Positions 24,881 to 34,204 are shown, numbered from the stretch's first letter. The stretch: DNA of 64,000 nucleotides from Actinophytocola sp963840275 (GCA_963840275.1 CAWIYK010000010.1:1276158-1340157), one strand, 5' to 3'. Notes: generated by a model not told the origin, from the letters alone. A program made the numbers and translations.

Positions 24881-25354
24881 GTGTGCGACGCTCTGGCCGT
24901 GACCGCGTCGCTGTTCGAGTTCGCCGGTGGCGCGCCGGCGTTCCTCGCCCTCGCGCGCGCCCACCACGCGCGTTGTCTCGCCGACCCGGAGCTCAACCAC
25001 CCCTTCTCCCACCCCGGTCAGCATCCCCGGCACGTCGAGCGGCTCGCCGCGTACTGGGCCGAGGTGATGGGCGGCCCGCCGGCGTACTCGGCGGAGTGCG
25101 GCGACCAGTCGGCGCTCCAACGCCTCCATGCCGGCAACGGGGACATGACCGACCTCGGCAGCCGGTTCGTGGAGTGCTTCGTGCTCGCCGCCGACGACGC
25201 CGGGCTGCCGGCGGACCGCGAGTTCCGTGCGGCGCTGCGCGCATACATGGAGTGGGCCGTCGCCGACGTGCTGGTGTACTCGCCCGAGGACGCGTCCGTC
25301 CCGAATGGACTGTCCATGCCGCACTGGTCGTGGGACGGCCCGCGGCAGAGCTAG
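24881..25354 (+). CDS. Truncated haemoglobin (group II-like)
   Basis: The 157-residue protein has the truncated-globin 2-on-2 helical pattern: F-E-F-A-G-G-A-P-A-F, H-P-F-S-H-P, H-V-E-R-L-A-A-Y-W-A-E-V-M-G-G-P, and a proximal-His region Q-R-L-H-A-G-N. GTG 24881 after GGAAGAG is the likely start, with GTG 24899 as an alternative. Family members bind O2, NO or CO through haem and often serve in NO or oxygen handling. It is divergent from the sigma-like gene (83 bp). Its stop codon shares bases with that of the convergent decarboxylase (CTAG at 25351-25354). Confidence 0.85.
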   Translation: MCDALAVTASLFEFAGGAPAFLALARAHHARCLADPELNHPFSHPGQHPRHVERLAAYWAEVMGGPPAYSAECGDQSALQRLHAGNGDMTDLGSRFVECFVLAADDAGLPADREFRAALRAYMEWAVADVLVYSPEDASVPNGLSMPHWSWDGPRQS

Positions 25355-26709
25355 ACCCGGGCGGCCTCCCGGATGATGGCCAACGCCTCCTCGACGTGCT
25401 GCCGGTGGGTGCGGTGGCTCAGCACGCACAGCCGGATCGTGTGCCGGCCCGCCAACCGGGTGCTCGACAGGTAGACCCGCCGCGTCGCGTTGATGCGCTT
25501 GAGCACCAGCTCGGTGGCGGCGTCGCCGTGCGGAGAGTGGAAGACCGACACCGTGAGGTCCGGTCGCAGCGGCACCACCAGGTTCGTCTCCGCGGACAGC
25601 TCGCGGTGCACCAGCTCGCCGAGGTCGAGCTTCTCGTCCAGCTCGCGGCGGAACTCGGCGACGCCGTGCAGGTGCAGCGGCAGCCACAGCCGTAGCCCGC
25701 GGAAGCTCCTCGTAAGCTCGGGGCCGAGGTCGGCGAAGTCGGTGCCGCTGTCGCGGTCGAGATCCTGCAGGTAGTCGCCGCCGCCGGCGTGCGCGGCCCG
25801 CAACCGCCCCTCGTCGCGGACCAGCAGGACACCGGTGCCGAACGGAAGGAACATGCTCTTGTGCGGGTCCAGCGTGATCGAGTCCGCCCGCTCGGCCCCG
25901 CGCAGCAGGCGGCGGCCGCGCTCGGTGAGCTGGAACGCGCCACCGTAGGCGCCGTCCACGTGGAACCACAGGCGCTCCCGCCGCGCCAGGTCGGCGAGCG
26001 CCGCCAGCGGGTCCACGGTGCCGGTGCTGGTCGAACCCGCCGTGCCGACAAGGAAGAACGGCTCGCGGCCGGCGGCGCGGTCCGCCGCGATGAGGTCCGC
26101 CGCGGCCGCGACATCCATCCGCAGCTCCGCGTCGACGGGCACCGTCCGCACCTGGTCGGCCGTGAAGCCGGCGACCCGCGCGGCCTTGGCCACGCAGTAG
26201 TGGGTGTGTTCGGTGACGTACAGCGTCCCGCGCGGATCCGGACCGCCCAGCCGGTCCTCGCGGGCGGCGTGCAGCGCGGCGAGGGTGGCGACGGACGCGC
26301 CGGACGTGAAGAGCCCGCCCGCGCCGTCCGGCAGCTCGAACAGGTCGCACAGCCAGCGGAGCACGCTCTGCTCCAGCGCGACCAGCGCTGGTGCCGGACC
26401 CTGGACGCCGGTGTAGCGGTTGACGGTCTGCCCGAGCGTCTCGGCCAGCACCGAGCTGTACAGGCCGCCGGCCGGGAAGTAGGCGAAGTACCGGGGCCCG
26501 GCGGTCTCGATCGCCTGGCGCGCGGCGTCGCCGAAGCGGGCGAGCAGGTCGCCGAACTCGCCGGGGTCCTCCGGCGGCGGGGCGCGGAACTCGCCGGCCC
26601 GTGGCGCCAGGTCACTCGCGGGCGCGTCCGCGAGTCCCGCGACGAAGTCCTCGACGAAGGCGCTCGTGGCCGCGGTCCACTCGTGCCTCGTCTGCCGGTC
26701 CGGTTCCAT
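25351..26709 (-). CDS. PLP-dependent group II amino-acid decarboxylase
   Basis: The 452-residue protein follows the aromatic-amino-acid/diaminobutyrate decarboxylase plan: F-A-Y-F-P-A-G-G near the N-terminus, a T-S-G-A-S-V-A-T-L-A-A-L cofactor loop, V-D-G-A-Y-G-G-A-F before the active site, and the PLP lysine in L-D-P-H-K-S-M-F-L-P-F-G-T-G. It is slightly shorter than typical members (~470-490). The substrate amino acid cannot be read from sequence. An AraC-type regulator ends 9 bp upstream on the same strand, so the pair is probably one operon. Confidence 0.93.
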   Translation of the reverse strand: MEPDRQTRHEWTAATSAFVEDFVAGLADAPASDLAPRAGEFRAPPPEDPGEFGDLLARFGDAARQAIETAGPRYFAYFPAGGLYSSVLAETLGQTVNRYTGVQGPAPALVALEQSVLRWLCDLFELPDGAGGLFTSGASVATLAALHAAREDRLGGPDPRGTLYVTEHTHYCVAKAARVAGFTADQVRTVPVDAELRMDVAAAADLIAADRAAGREPFFLVGTAGSTSTGTVDPLAALADLARRERLWFHVDGAYGGAFQLTERGRRLLRGAERADSITLDPHKSMFLPFGTGVLLVRDEGRLRAAHAGGGDYLQDLDRDSGTDFADLGPELTRSFRGLRLWLPLHLHGVAEFRRELDEKLDLGELVHRELSAETNLVVPLRPDLTVSVFHSPHGDAATELVLKRINATRRVYLSSTRLAGRHTIRLCVLSHRTHRQHVEEALAIIREAARV

Positions 26710-26718
26710 GTGTGCAGG

Positions 26719-27534
26719 CTAGGAACCGCGGCCACGCCGATCTTGTACGTTCTTGCGCCGGTACCGGCCGGGCGTGACGCCGACCGTGCGGAGGAAGTGA
26801 CGGGACAGGTGGGACTGGTCGGTGAAGCCGACCGTCACCGCGACGGTCGCCGCCGACTCGCCGGCCGCCAGCAGCGCGCACGCGTGGCGGACGCGCAGCT
26901 GGTTCAGGTACGCGTGCGGCGGAAGTCCGTGCCGGGCACGGAAAGCACGCACCAGCGCGAACTGGCCGGCGCCGACCTCGGCGGCCAGCTCGGTGAGACT
27001 CGGCGGGTCGACGGTCCGCTCGTGCAGGATCTCGCGGGCCGCCGCCACCGCGCGGTCGTCGTCCGGTTCCGCCGGTCGGCGCGGGCCGCCGCCGTAGCCC
27101 TGCCACAGCGCGGACAGGGCCGTCGTCAGCAGGGTGCCGGAGGCGAGCCGGTCGCCGGACGCGGCGGCGCGGTGGGCACGGAAGATCGCCGCGGCCGCCG
27201 CCGGGTCGTACACCACCGGCTCCCGGAACCACGGATTGTCGCTCCCCACGGCCTCCGCGACCACCGCGGGGTCCGGGTACAGCACCTCGTAGGTCCACCC
27301 GCCCGCGTCGGCCGCGTGCCCGGTGTGCACGACGTCGGGGTTGATCAGGACCACCCCGCCCGCGGTCACCCGGTGCAGCTCGTCGCCGATGAGCATCTCC
27401 TCGACGCCCGACCGCACGGCCCCGATGGCGTAGGTGCCGTGCGTGTGCCTGGCGAACCCGTGCCGGACGTAGTGCGCGCGCATGAGGTCGACCCCGGGCA
27501 CGGCCGGGTGCCGCCAGTAGTGCGCAACGTCCAC
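26719..27534 (-). CDS. AraC-family transcriptional regulator
   Basis: The 271-residue protein has an N-terminal cupin-like ligand domain (H-T-H-G-T-Y-A-I-G, then G-G-V-V-L-I-N-P-D-V-V-H-T-G) and a C-terminal double helix-turn-helix (S-L-T-E-L-A-A-E-V-G; A-A-T-V-A-V-T-V-G-F-T-D-Q-S-H-L-S-R-H-F, then G-V-T-P-G-R-Y-R). It starts at GTG 27534 with only a weak ribosome site. Immediate linkage to the decarboxylase suggests it senses the substrate or product of that enzyme. DUF5313 lies 17 bp upstream. Confidence 0.92.
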   Translation of the reverse strand: MDVAHYWRHPAVPGVDLMRAHYVRHGFARHTHGTYAIGAVRSGVEEMLIGDELHRVTAGGVVLINPDVVHTGHAADAGGWTYEVLYPDPAVVAEAVGSDNPWFREPVVYDPAAAAAIFRAHRAAASGDRLASGTLLTTALSALWQGYGGGPRRPAEPDDDRAVAAAREILHERTVDPPSLTELAAEVGAGQFALVRAFRARHGLPPHAYLNQLRVRHACALLAAGESAATVAVTVGFTDQSHLSRHFLRTVGVTPGRYRRKNVQDRRGRGS

Positions 27535-27551
27535 GCCGCCAGGTTATGCGC

Positions 27552-27902
27552 TCACCGCCGCCGCTTGCGGGTCTCCTTGCCGGTGCCGGCGGGGAAGCCG
27601 TGCTTCACCAGCCGTGCCTCGGTGAGCTCGTCGGCGCTGGTGACCGTGAAGTACAGGGTCGTCACGAGCGCCATCGCCAGCGCGCCGAGCACGAGGCCGA
27701 CCGGGAGCGGGGTGAACAGCGTGAGCGCCACGAACGCGACGGCCAGCCACGGCAGCGCCTCGACCACGACACGCAGCACGAACCGCCACACCCACGTGCG
27801 GTCGGTGGTGTCGTGCAGGACCCAGTCGCGGTACCGGTCCGGCAGGCGGCCGCCGAAGGCGTAGCGAACCCACTGCAGCGGGTTCGGTCTCGGAGTGGCC
27901 AT
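27552..27902 (-). CDS. DUF5313 two-TM actinobacterial membrane protein
   Basis: The 116-residue product begins M-A-T-P-R-P-N-P-L-Q-W-V-R-Y-A-F-G-G-R-L-P, a DUF5313 signature. It then has W-V-L-H-D-T-T, two adjacent TM helices (residues ~48-90) and a very basic tail (K-E-T-R-K-R-R-R). The family is restricted to actinobacteria and has no known function. It lies between the flavodoxin-like gene (47-bp gap) and AraC (17-bp gap), all on the minus strand. Confidence 0.82.
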   Translation of the reverse strand: MATPRPNPLQWVRYAFGGRLPDRYRDWVLHDTTDRTWVWRFVLRVVVEALPWLAVAFVALTLFTPLPVGLVLGALAMALVTTLYFTVTSADELTEARLVKHGFPAGTGKETRKRRR

Positions 27903-27949
27903 GCCGGTGGGGTACCCGCCGAGACCGTCCGTACCCGTGGGTCCCGCGC

Positions 27950-28558
27950 TCAGGACTCGGCCGGGTACTGGTCCTTCGCGAGCAGCGTGGCGAGGTGCGC
28001 CGCGTTGCGTGCGGCGGTGGCGTTGGTGGCGCGGACGGCGTCCGGGGTCTCGTCGAGGTCCTGGTAGTCCACCGGGTGCATGGCCTCCCCGTTCCAGTAC
28101 GTGCCGCCCTGCGCGGGGATGCTGAAACCGACGTCGTTGAGCGCCTGGAACAGGTCGGCGACGATCTTGTGCGCGCCGTCCTCGTTGCCGACGACCGCGG
28201 CGAGGGCCACCTTGCCGAACATCGCGGGGCGGCCGGCGTCGTCGGTCTCCGACAGCTCGGCATCGAGGCGTTCCAGCACCCGCTGGGCGACGCTCGACAT
28301 GTGGCCGAGCCAGGTCGGGGTGGCCATCACGAGGATGTCGGTGTCGGCGATCCTGCGGCGGATCGCCGGCCACTCGTCGCCGTCGCCCATGTCGGCCTCG
28401 ACGCCGGGACGCACGTCGTGGTCGACGACGCGGACCACCTCGCCGGTGACGCCGTGGGCGGCCAGCTCGTCGAGCACCTGCTGGGCGAGCAGCTGGCTGC
28501 TGGACCGGGCCGGCGACGGCTTGAGGCTGCAGACGAGTGCCGTGGCGCGCAGTGGCAT
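27950..28558 (-). CDS. Flavodoxin-fold NAD(P)H reductase / FMN-binding protein
   Basis: The 202-residue protein has the NADPH-dependent FMN reductase/flavodoxin pattern: A-L-V-C-S-L-K-P-S-P-A-R-S-S-S at the phosphate loop, D-I-L-V-M-A-T-P-T-W-L-G as the flavin-stacking 50s-like loop, and A-A-V-V-G-N-E-D-G-A-H. Such proteins (WrbA/flavodoxin family) carry FMN and act as quinone or azo reductases or electron carriers. The start ATG 28558 is clear, and the gene is divergent from the antiporter (129 bp between them). Confidence 0.9.
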   Translation of the reverse strand: MPLRATALVCSLKPSPARSSSQLLAQQVLDELAAHGVTGEVVRVVDHDVRPGVEADMGDGDEWPAIRRRIADTDILVMATPTWLGHMSSVAQRVLERLDAELSETDDAGRPAMFGKVALAAVVGNEDGAHKIVADLFQALNDVGFSIPAQGGTYWNGEAMHPVDYQDLDETPDAVRATNATAARNAAHLATLLAKDQYPAES

Positions 28559-28687
28559 GTCGGTCGTCCCTTCTGGCTGGTGCGGTCGGGATACCCGTGC
28601 GCACACCGCGGAAACGGCGGCCCGGCCGTCCTGCGGGACGCGATCCGGGGTGTTCTCCTGGTGTCGGCCAACGAGAGGACATTCCTG

Positions 28688-29980
28688 GTGGAACCCGGTG
28701 CGGTCATCTACGCGGCGGCGGGCGTGGCGACGCTCGCCGCGGCGCTGCTGCCTCGCGTGCTCGGCCGCGTGCCGGTGTCGATGCCGATGGTGTTCCTCGC
28801 GATCGGCGCGGTCGCGTTCACCGTGATCGAGCCGCTGCCCGCGCCGGACCCGGTCCGCAACGCCGGCCTCGCGCTGCACCTGAGCGAGCTGTGCGTGATC
28901 GTCTCGCTGATGGGTGCCGGCCTCGCGCTGAACCGCACGGTCGGCTGGCGGCGCTGGGGCACGACGTGGCGGCTGCTCGGCATCTCGATGCCGCTGACGA
29001 TGCTCGGCGTCGGGCTGCTCGGCTGGTGGGTGCTCGGATTCGGGGTCGCGACCGCGGTGCTGTTCGCCGCCGTGGTGGCGCCGACCGACCCGGTGCTGGC
29101 GACCGAGGTCCAGGTCGGCGAGCCGGCGGAGCACCCGGACGCCGACGAGGACGAGGTCCGGTTCTCGCTCACGTCCGAGGCCGGGCTCAACGACGGGTTG
29201 GCGTTCCCGTTCGTCTACGCCGCGATCGCCATCGGCGCGGTCGGCGCGGCGCCGGCCGCGTGGCTGCCGCACTGGTTCGCCGTCGACCTGGTGTGGCGCC
29301 TCGCCGCGGGCGTGCTCGTCGGGCTGGTGGCCGGGTGGGCGCTGCGGAAGCTGTTCTTCTCCGCGCCGTCGGAGCGGCTGCGGCTCGCCGAGCACGCGGA
29401 GGGGTTCGTCGCGCTCGCTGCGACCTGCCTGACCTACGGGCTCGCCGAGCTGGCGGAGGGCTACGGGTTCGTCGCGGTGTTCGTGTGCGCGTGCACCATC
29501 CGCGCCGCGGAACGGTCGCACGGCTACCACCGCGTGCTGCACCAGTACGTCGAACAGCTCGAGCGGATGCTGACCGTCCTGGTCATCTTCCTGCTCGGCG
29601 GTGCGGCCGCGACGGGTCTGCTCGCGGGCACGACCTGGCGGGAGGTGTTGGTGGCGCTGGTGGTGCTCGTCGTGGTCCGGCCGCTCGCGGGGCTCGTCGG
29701 GCTTCTCGGCGGCCGGACCGGGCCGCGTGAGCGGGTCGCCGTGTCGCTGTTCGGGGTGCGCGGCGTCGGGTCGGTGTTCTACGTGGCGTACGCGTTGTCG
29801 GAGGGCGAGTTCGGTGAGCCGGGCGCGGTGTGGCGGATCGTCGCGCTGGTCGTGATCGGCTCGATCCTGCTGCACGGCATCTCCGCCACCCCGGTCATGC
29901 GGCTGCTGGACCGGACGCGGGAACGCGTCGCGCGGGAGCGCACCGGCTCCGAGGACGCGGCGCCGGACACGCCGGTGTGA
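28688..29980 (+). CDS. Cation:proton antiporter, CPA1/NhaP type
   Basis: I prefer GTG 28688 (GAGAGGAC upstream) over GTG 28661. The 430-residue protein has about twelve membrane helices. It carries the CPA1 motifs A-P-T-D-P-V-L-A-T in TM4 and S-E-A-G-L-N-D-G-L-A-F-P around TM5, where the Asn-Asp pair is the ion site, plus G-V-R-G-V-G-S-V-F near TM11. It lacks a long C-terminal regulatory tail. Role: electrogenically silent Na+ (or K+)/H+ exchange at the plasma membrane for pH and salt balance. It ends 1 bp before the convergent DUF6351 gene. Confidence 0.93.
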   Translation: MEPGAVIYAAAGVATLAAALLPRVLGRVPVSMPMVFLAIGAVAFTVIEPLPAPDPVRNAGLALHLSELCVIVSLMGAGLALNRTVGWRRWGTTWRLLGISMPLTMLGVGLLGWWVLGFGVATAVLFAAVVAPTDPVLATEVQVGEPAEHPDADEDEVRFSLTSEAGLNDGLAFPFVYAAIAIGAVGAAPAAWLPHWFAVDLVWRLAAGVLVGLVAGWALRKLFFSAPSERLRLAEHAEGFVALAATCLTYGLAELAEGYGFVAVFVCACTIRAAERSHGYHRVLHQYVEQLERMLTVLVIFLLGGAAATGLLAGTTWREVLVALVVLVVVRPLAGLVGLLGGRTGPRERVAVSLFGVRGVGSVFYVAYALSEGEFGEPGAVWRIVALVVIGSILLHGISATPVMRLLDRTRERVARERTGSEDAAPDTPV

Positions 29981-29981
29981 G

Positions 29982-32126
29982 TCAGTAGTGGAGCCAGGTG
30001 CCGGCGAGCGGTTGCTGCCCGACGCCCGGCTTCGTGTAGTCGCACACGCCGCCGGGGAAGACCTCGTGCAGCCGCGCCCACTCCGCGTCGGTCAGCGCGA
30101 CCCCGTAGTCGGCCCGGTCCGGCGCCGTCAGCCGGCACTTGACGACGTCCGCCGCGATGTCCGCGCCGGCGACCTCGCGTGGGAACGACGCGGAAGGGTA
30201 GAGCTGCTCGCACCGGCTCGCCGGGTCGCGGTCGAGCGGCTGGGCGACGAACGTCGGGCTCGCGTCGCGGGTCGCGCAGCCCTCCTGGAGCTCCGCCGGT
30301 TTCGCGCGCACGATCTTGTCGATGCGCGGTGCCGCCGAGGTGTCGGCGGCCAGCGCGGTGAGCCAGCGGTCCAGCTGGGTGATGGCGTGCCGCACGAGCG
30401 GGCTGGCCGTGCTGTGCAGGCCGTGGCGGGCGTCCTCGAGCAGGCTGACCCGGTTGGCGGCCGTGCCGTTGGCCTTCTCGAGCCGCGCCCGCATCGAGAA
30501 GCTGTGGTAGCGCACGTGGATGTCGCCGTTCGGCTGGTCGTCGTGGTAGGCCCGGTAGTCGATGATCGGGACGTCTTTCAGCCCGCCGCCGCCGTTGGTC
30601 AGCCGGCCGGTCCGGTAGGCGGTGACCGTGGCGCGGGGGTCCGCGACACTCCGCGCCGCGACGATGTTCGCGTCCGCGTCGAAGCCGCCGACCTTCGCGT
30701 TGAGGTCGAGGAACTGGGCGGTGGTAATGGTTCCGTCGCGCAGCGCGGCGAGCCCGTACTGGACGCCGACGTTGTCCAGCGGCCGGCGCGCGAACCCCGT
30801 TGCGGGGTCGGTGCCGTAGACGTTGAGCGCGTGGTCGTAGACGGCGCAGCGCGCGCCGTCCGGGTTGGTGGCCGGGTCGTAGCGCAGGTCCTCGGGCAGC
30901 GCGCCGCAGAACACCCTGGGGTCGATGCGCCGGGCGCCGATTGCGACGTTCGGCGCGGTCGCGTAGGTGGCGAACCCGGTGACCGCGCGCATCTGCTCGG
31001 CCGTCCAGCCGGTGGCGCCGCCCAGGTAGGTGTCGAGCAGCCACGCGTCGGTGATCATGTGGACGGTGCCGAACCCGACCTCGGGGAACGAGCAGGCGGG
31101 GAGGATCCCGTCGAAGATGCCCGGATAGTTGTCGACGATCTGGTGCGCCTGGTACGAGCCGCCGGAGCAGCCGTAGCCGATCGTGTGCCGCACCGGGCCG
31201 AACCGCTCGACGAAGCGCTCCTTGACCATCATCGCCGTCTCGGCGGCCGTCACGTCGCCGCAGTTCATGCCGAACACGTTGAGCGAGGAGGACACGACGC
31301 CGAAGCCCTGTCCGAGCATGAAGCTGTCGGTGACGCCGCCGGTCTCGCGGCCCTGGCGGTACCAGCCGCCGGTGCAGCCGCCGCCGAGTGTGTAGACGAC
31401 GGCCCCGTTCCAGCCCGCCGGGCGGTCGAACGGGGTCGGCTCCGGCTCGACGAGCGGGTCGTGCAGGACGGCGTTCTGGTAGATGCCCCGGTTCGCGGTC
31501 CCGGTCTCCATCCGCACGACGAACGGGACCCGCGCGCCGAGCGAGGTCGTGGTGGTCGCCAGGTCGGCCGGGTAGGAGGTGGCGCCGGCCGGCCACGGCC
31601 GGTAGGTGTTCGCGGTGGTCCGGTAGAAGTGGTCGACCCTGGTCGCGGTCGAGCAGTCGGCGTCCAGCGGTGCGCCGAGGTTCCCGCCGAGCACCGGGAG
31701 CGCGAACTGCTCGGTCTCGCAGACGAACGGCTGCTGGTGCGGCCCGGAGAACACCGGCCCGGCCGCCAGGTGGTTCACCAGCGTCGCCGTGGCCGGGGCC
31801 GTGCCGGACGCCGTGGCGTGGACGGTGTTGCGCCCGAGCCCGAGGCCGGTCACCAGACCGGTCAGCGTCCGCGCGGCCTGGTCGGCGCGGAACCGTCCGG
31901 TGACGTCGGTGCCGCCCAGGGCGACCCGCACCCGGTCGAGCGGCACGCCGCGCGGCACGGTCACCATGAGCAGCGTGTCCCCGCCGCTGACCGTGTCCGG
32001 TCGGCCGGACAGGACGGCGAGGGTCAGCCGGGCGCCGCTCGTGGCCGCCGCCACCGGCGGTAGCGACAGCACCAACACGAGAACGGCGAACATCAACCGA
32101 CGGAGCACGACACTGGGCTGTGGCAC
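29982..32126 (-). CDS. Secreted DUF6351 alpha/beta-hydrolase-like protein
   Basis: GTG 32126 (GAGGG upstream) gives 714 residues with a signal peptide (R-R-L-M-F-A-V-L-V-L-V then A-A-A-T). ATG 32093 is a shorter option. An N-terminal Ig-like region is followed by a hydrolase-like core with G-Y-G-C-S-G-G-S-Y-Q-A-H-Q (possible nucleophile elbow G-C-S-G-G), G-I-L-P-A-C-S-F-P-E-V, and a late E-D-A-R-H-G-L-H that could supply the His. This matches the large DUF6351 family of secreted actinobacterial proteins related to tannase/feruloyl-esterase folds. The substrate is unknown. Confidence 0.82.
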   Translation of the reverse strand: MPQPSVVLRRLMFAVLVLVLSLPPVAAATSGARLTLAVLSGRPDTVSGGDTLLMVTVPRGVPLDRVRVALGGTDVTGRFRADQAARTLTGLVTGLGLGRNTVHATASGTAPATATLVNHLAAGPVFSGPHQQPFVCETEQFALPVLGGNLGAPLDADCSTATRVDHFYRTTANTYRPWPAGATSYPADLATTTTSLGARVPFVVRMETGTANRGIYQNAVLHDPLVEPEPTPFDRPAGWNGAVVYTLGGGCTGGWYRQGRETGGVTDSFMLGQGFGVVSSSLNVFGMNCGDVTAAETAMMVKERFVERFGPVRHTIGYGCSGGSYQAHQIVDNYPGIFDGILPACSFPEVGFGTVHMITDAWLLDTYLGGATGWTAEQMRAVTGFATYATAPNVAIGARRIDPRVFCGALPEDLRYDPATNPDGARCAVYDHALNVYGTDPATGFARRPLDNVGVQYGLAALRDGTITTAQFLDLNAKVGGFDADANIVAARSVADPRATVTAYRTGRLTNGGGGLKDVPIIDYRAYHDDQPNGDIHVRYHSFSMRARLEKANGTAANRVSLLEDARHGLHSTASPLVRHAITQLDRWLTALAADTSAAPRIDKIVRAKPAELQEGCATRDASPTFVAQPLDRDPASRCEQLYPSASFPREVAGADIAADVVKCRLTAPDRADYGVALTDAEWARLHEVFPGGVCDYTKPGVGQQPLAGTWLHY

Positions 32127-32332
32127 GGGACCCTCGCTCACCGGCGTCGGCGGTCGCCTTGCCAACAATTTACGAACAAGCGGCGACACCGGTCAAGACA
32201 GGTCAGGTGGTTCGCATCGCCGAGGTGGAGAGAGCCGCGGACGCCCGGCGGTTTCGGTCGCCAGCGTCGAGGTGAAGCGCGCGTACCGAGCCTGGGCCTG
32301 GGAACCGACGAGCAGCCTGGCCACCCTCACAG

Positions 32333-33070
32333 TCAGTCCAGTTCGCGGTGGCGCTCGGTGAGGGTGCGGGCCAGTTCGGCGAGCTTCACGTTGAGCTCCT
32401 GGGAGCTGCGCCGCAACAGGTCGAACGCCTCGTCGGCGCTCAGACCCCTGCGGTGCATGAGAATGCCCTTCGCCTGGCCGATGACGTCGCGGGTGTCGAG
32501 CGCGTGCCGCAGGTGCTCGTGCTCCAGCTCCGCGCGTGCCACCGCCCTGGTGCCGGCCAGCGCCAGCGACGCGTGGGTCGCGAGCAGCAGCGCCCGGTCG
32601 GGGGCGGTGTCGCCGGCGAACGCGTCGTGGTGATGGGAGTAGATGTTGAGCGCCCCGGACAGGTGGGGCGGCTCGGCGTCGGGCATGAGCGCGGTGGACA
32701 GCACCGACCGGTAGCCGCGTACCGCCGCGGCCGGGCCGAAGTCCGGCCACGCCGGTTCGACGGCGAGGTCGCCGCTGCGTGCGTACGCCGGTCCCGACTT
32801 CCGCGCGGAGTCCACGCACGGCCCGTGCCCCGCGGCGTACTGCAACTCGTCCAGCTCGACGGCCATCGGCTCGGTCGAGACCGGCGTGTGGAACCGCCCG
32901 TCCTGCGAACGCAGCGTCACGCTCACGAGGTCGGCGCCCGGCACCACGTCGAGCGCGGCGTAGGCCACCCGCGACAACACCCCCGCCACGCTGTCGGCGT
33001 CGAGCAGTGTCCTTGTCAGGCGGGCGAACTGGTCGGCCAGGACAGTCGGCTCGTCGTGGTGTGTGCTCAT
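32333..33070 (-). CDS. GAF-ANTAR RNA-binding antiterminator
   Basis: The 245-residue protein has an N-terminal GAF domain (residues ~10-165; A-G-H-G-P-C-V-D-S-A, then L-S-G-A-L-N-I-Y-S) and a C-terminal ANTAR domain with R-D-V-I-G-Q-A-K-G-I-L-M-H-R-R-G-L-S-A-D-E-A-F-style residues. ANTAR proteins bind paired hairpins in nascent RNA and prevent termination, with GAF sensing a small ligand. The target RNA is not obvious here. The ATG is at 33070 after AAGGAG; it is 36 bp downstream of the marR gene and may be read from the same promoter. Confidence 0.93.
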   Translation of the reverse strand: MSTHHDEPTVLADQFARLTRTLLDADSVAGVLSRVAYAALDVVPGADLVSVTLRSQDGRFHTPVSTEPMAVELDELQYAAGHGPCVDSARKSGPAYARSGDLAVEPAWPDFGPAAAVRGYRSVLSTALMPDAEPPHLSGALNIYSHHHDAFAGDTAPDRALLLATHASLALAGTRAVARAELEHEHLRHALDTRDVIGQAKGILMHRRGLSADEAFDLLRRSSQELNVKLAELARTLTERHRELD

Positions 33071-33106
33071 ACTCCTTGGGTATCCCCCCGAACCCCGTCC
33101 ACACCT

Positions 33107-33580
33107 TCACTCGATCGCGGCGATGAGGTCGCGCATCGTCCCGAGGGCTGCGCGCAGCTCGTCCGCGCCGACCTTCGCGCCGACCCCGTCGGACCACGGG
33201 TGCGTGGCCATGGCGATCCGCCGGATCGACCAGTACCCCGCCTCCGTGCACGCCAGCAGCTTCGCCCGCTGGTGCGCGGGGTTCGGCCGGTACTCGGCGA
33301 GACCGCGATCGACCAGCAGGTCGGCGATGCGCTGCACGGCCTGCCGGCTGACGCCCATCCGCCGCCCGACCTCGGCCACGCTGCGTGGCTCGTCCAATAC
33401 GCCGCCGAGCACCTGCCACCACGCGGCGGTCAGTTCGCCCTCCGCCGCGAGGTCGCCTGCGACGTCCATCAGTCTGCCGTTGAGCTGGAAGGTGGCGAGG
33501 ACGACCTCGGTGAGCAGCGCCCCGGCCTCGGTCTGCGGCGGCGGCTCCGGCCACTCCGCGCGTGGTGGCGTCTCGGTCAC
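33107..33580 (-). CDS. MarR-family repressor
   Basis: The 157-residue winged-helix protein has G-E-L-T-A-A-W-W-Q-V-L-G-G-V, a recognition helix S-V-A-E-V-G-R-R-M-G-V-S-R-Q-A-V-Q-R, and a wing G-L-A-E-Y-R-P-N-P-A-H-Q-R-A-K. These are normal MarR features. GTG 33580 overlaps the stop of the PfpI-like gene (GTGA), so the two are translationally coupled. The twin palindromes upstream of that gene are the obvious autoregulatory target. The ligand is unknown. Confidence 0.9.
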   Translation of the reverse strand: MTETPPRAEWPEPPPQTEAGALLTEVVLATFQLNGRLMDVAGDLAAEGELTAAWWQVLGGVLDEPRSVAEVGRRMGVSRQAVQRIADLLVDRGLAEYRPNPAHQRAKLLACTEAGYWSIRRIAMATHPWSDGVGAKVGADELRAALGTMRDLIAAIE

Positions 33581-34203
33581 GCCGGGGCTCCCGCGGTGGC
33601 CTGCATCAACGCGGGGAAGGCGCTCGGGTCGGCGCGGTGGAACACGCCCTCGTACGCCTCGACGGTGGGCGCGGTCGCCAGTCCGAGCAGCCCCAGCGTC
33701 GCCGCCGCGAAGTGGATCGGCGACTGCGGGCCCGCCGTGACGAGACCGCGGTCGACGACGGCACGCGCGTCGACGTAGCGGTCGCCGCCCGCGTAGCCGG
33801 TCGCGGCGAGGTACTCGGGCGCGGCGCTGGTGTGGTCGCGTCCGTCGAGCAATCCGGCCTTGGCGAGTCCGGTGGTCGCGCCGCAGATGGCCGCCACCGG
33901 GACGCCCGCGTCGAGGAACCGCCCGGCCGCGGCCGCGAACGCCGCGCCACCGCCCATGTCCCACATGTCGGAGCCGGCCAGGACCAGCAGGTCGCTGTGC
34001 GCGGGGTCGAGGTCGGCGAGCAGCAGGTCGGGCGTCATCCGCAGCCCGCCCATGGTCGTTACCGGCGTCGCCGTCTCGGCGACCGTCACGACCTCGAACG
34101 GGGTGCCGGTGAAGCGTCCGGTGTGCAGTTCGGCCAGCAGGTGACCGATCTCGAAGTCGGCGAGTGAGTCGTACAGGGCTATGTGAGCGGTGCGAGTTCT
34201 CAT
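33577..34203 (-). CDS. DJ-1/PfpI superfamily glutamine-amidotransferase-like protein
   Basis: From ATG 34203 the 208-residue product has the class I GATase-like fold: H-I-A-L-Y-D-S-L-A-D-F-E at the N-terminus and P-V-A-A-I-C-G-A-T-T-G-L, the nucleophile elbow with Cys after A-I. Family members are glyoxalases, chaperones, isonitrile hydratases or uncharacterised hydrolases. No Shine-Dalgarno is present; the ATG lies 1 bp after an operator, so the transcript may be leaderless. It forms an operon with the MarR gene. Confidence 0.88.
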   Translation of the reverse strand: MRTRTAHIALYDSLADFEIGHLLAELHTGRFTGTPFEVVTVAETATPVTTMGGLRMTPDLLLADLDPAHSDLLVLAGSDMWDMGGGAAFAAAAGRFLDAGVPVAAICGATTGLAKAGLLDGRDHTSAAPEYLAATGYAGGDRYVDARAVVDRGLVTAGPQSPIHFAAATLGLLGLATAPTVEAYEGVFHRADPSAFPALMQATAGAPA

Positions 34204-34204
34204 A

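Noticed and set aside
25789..27864. 691-codon forward frame opposite decarboxylase and AraC genes
   Set aside because: Spans two well-supported minus-strand genes and has antisense composition.
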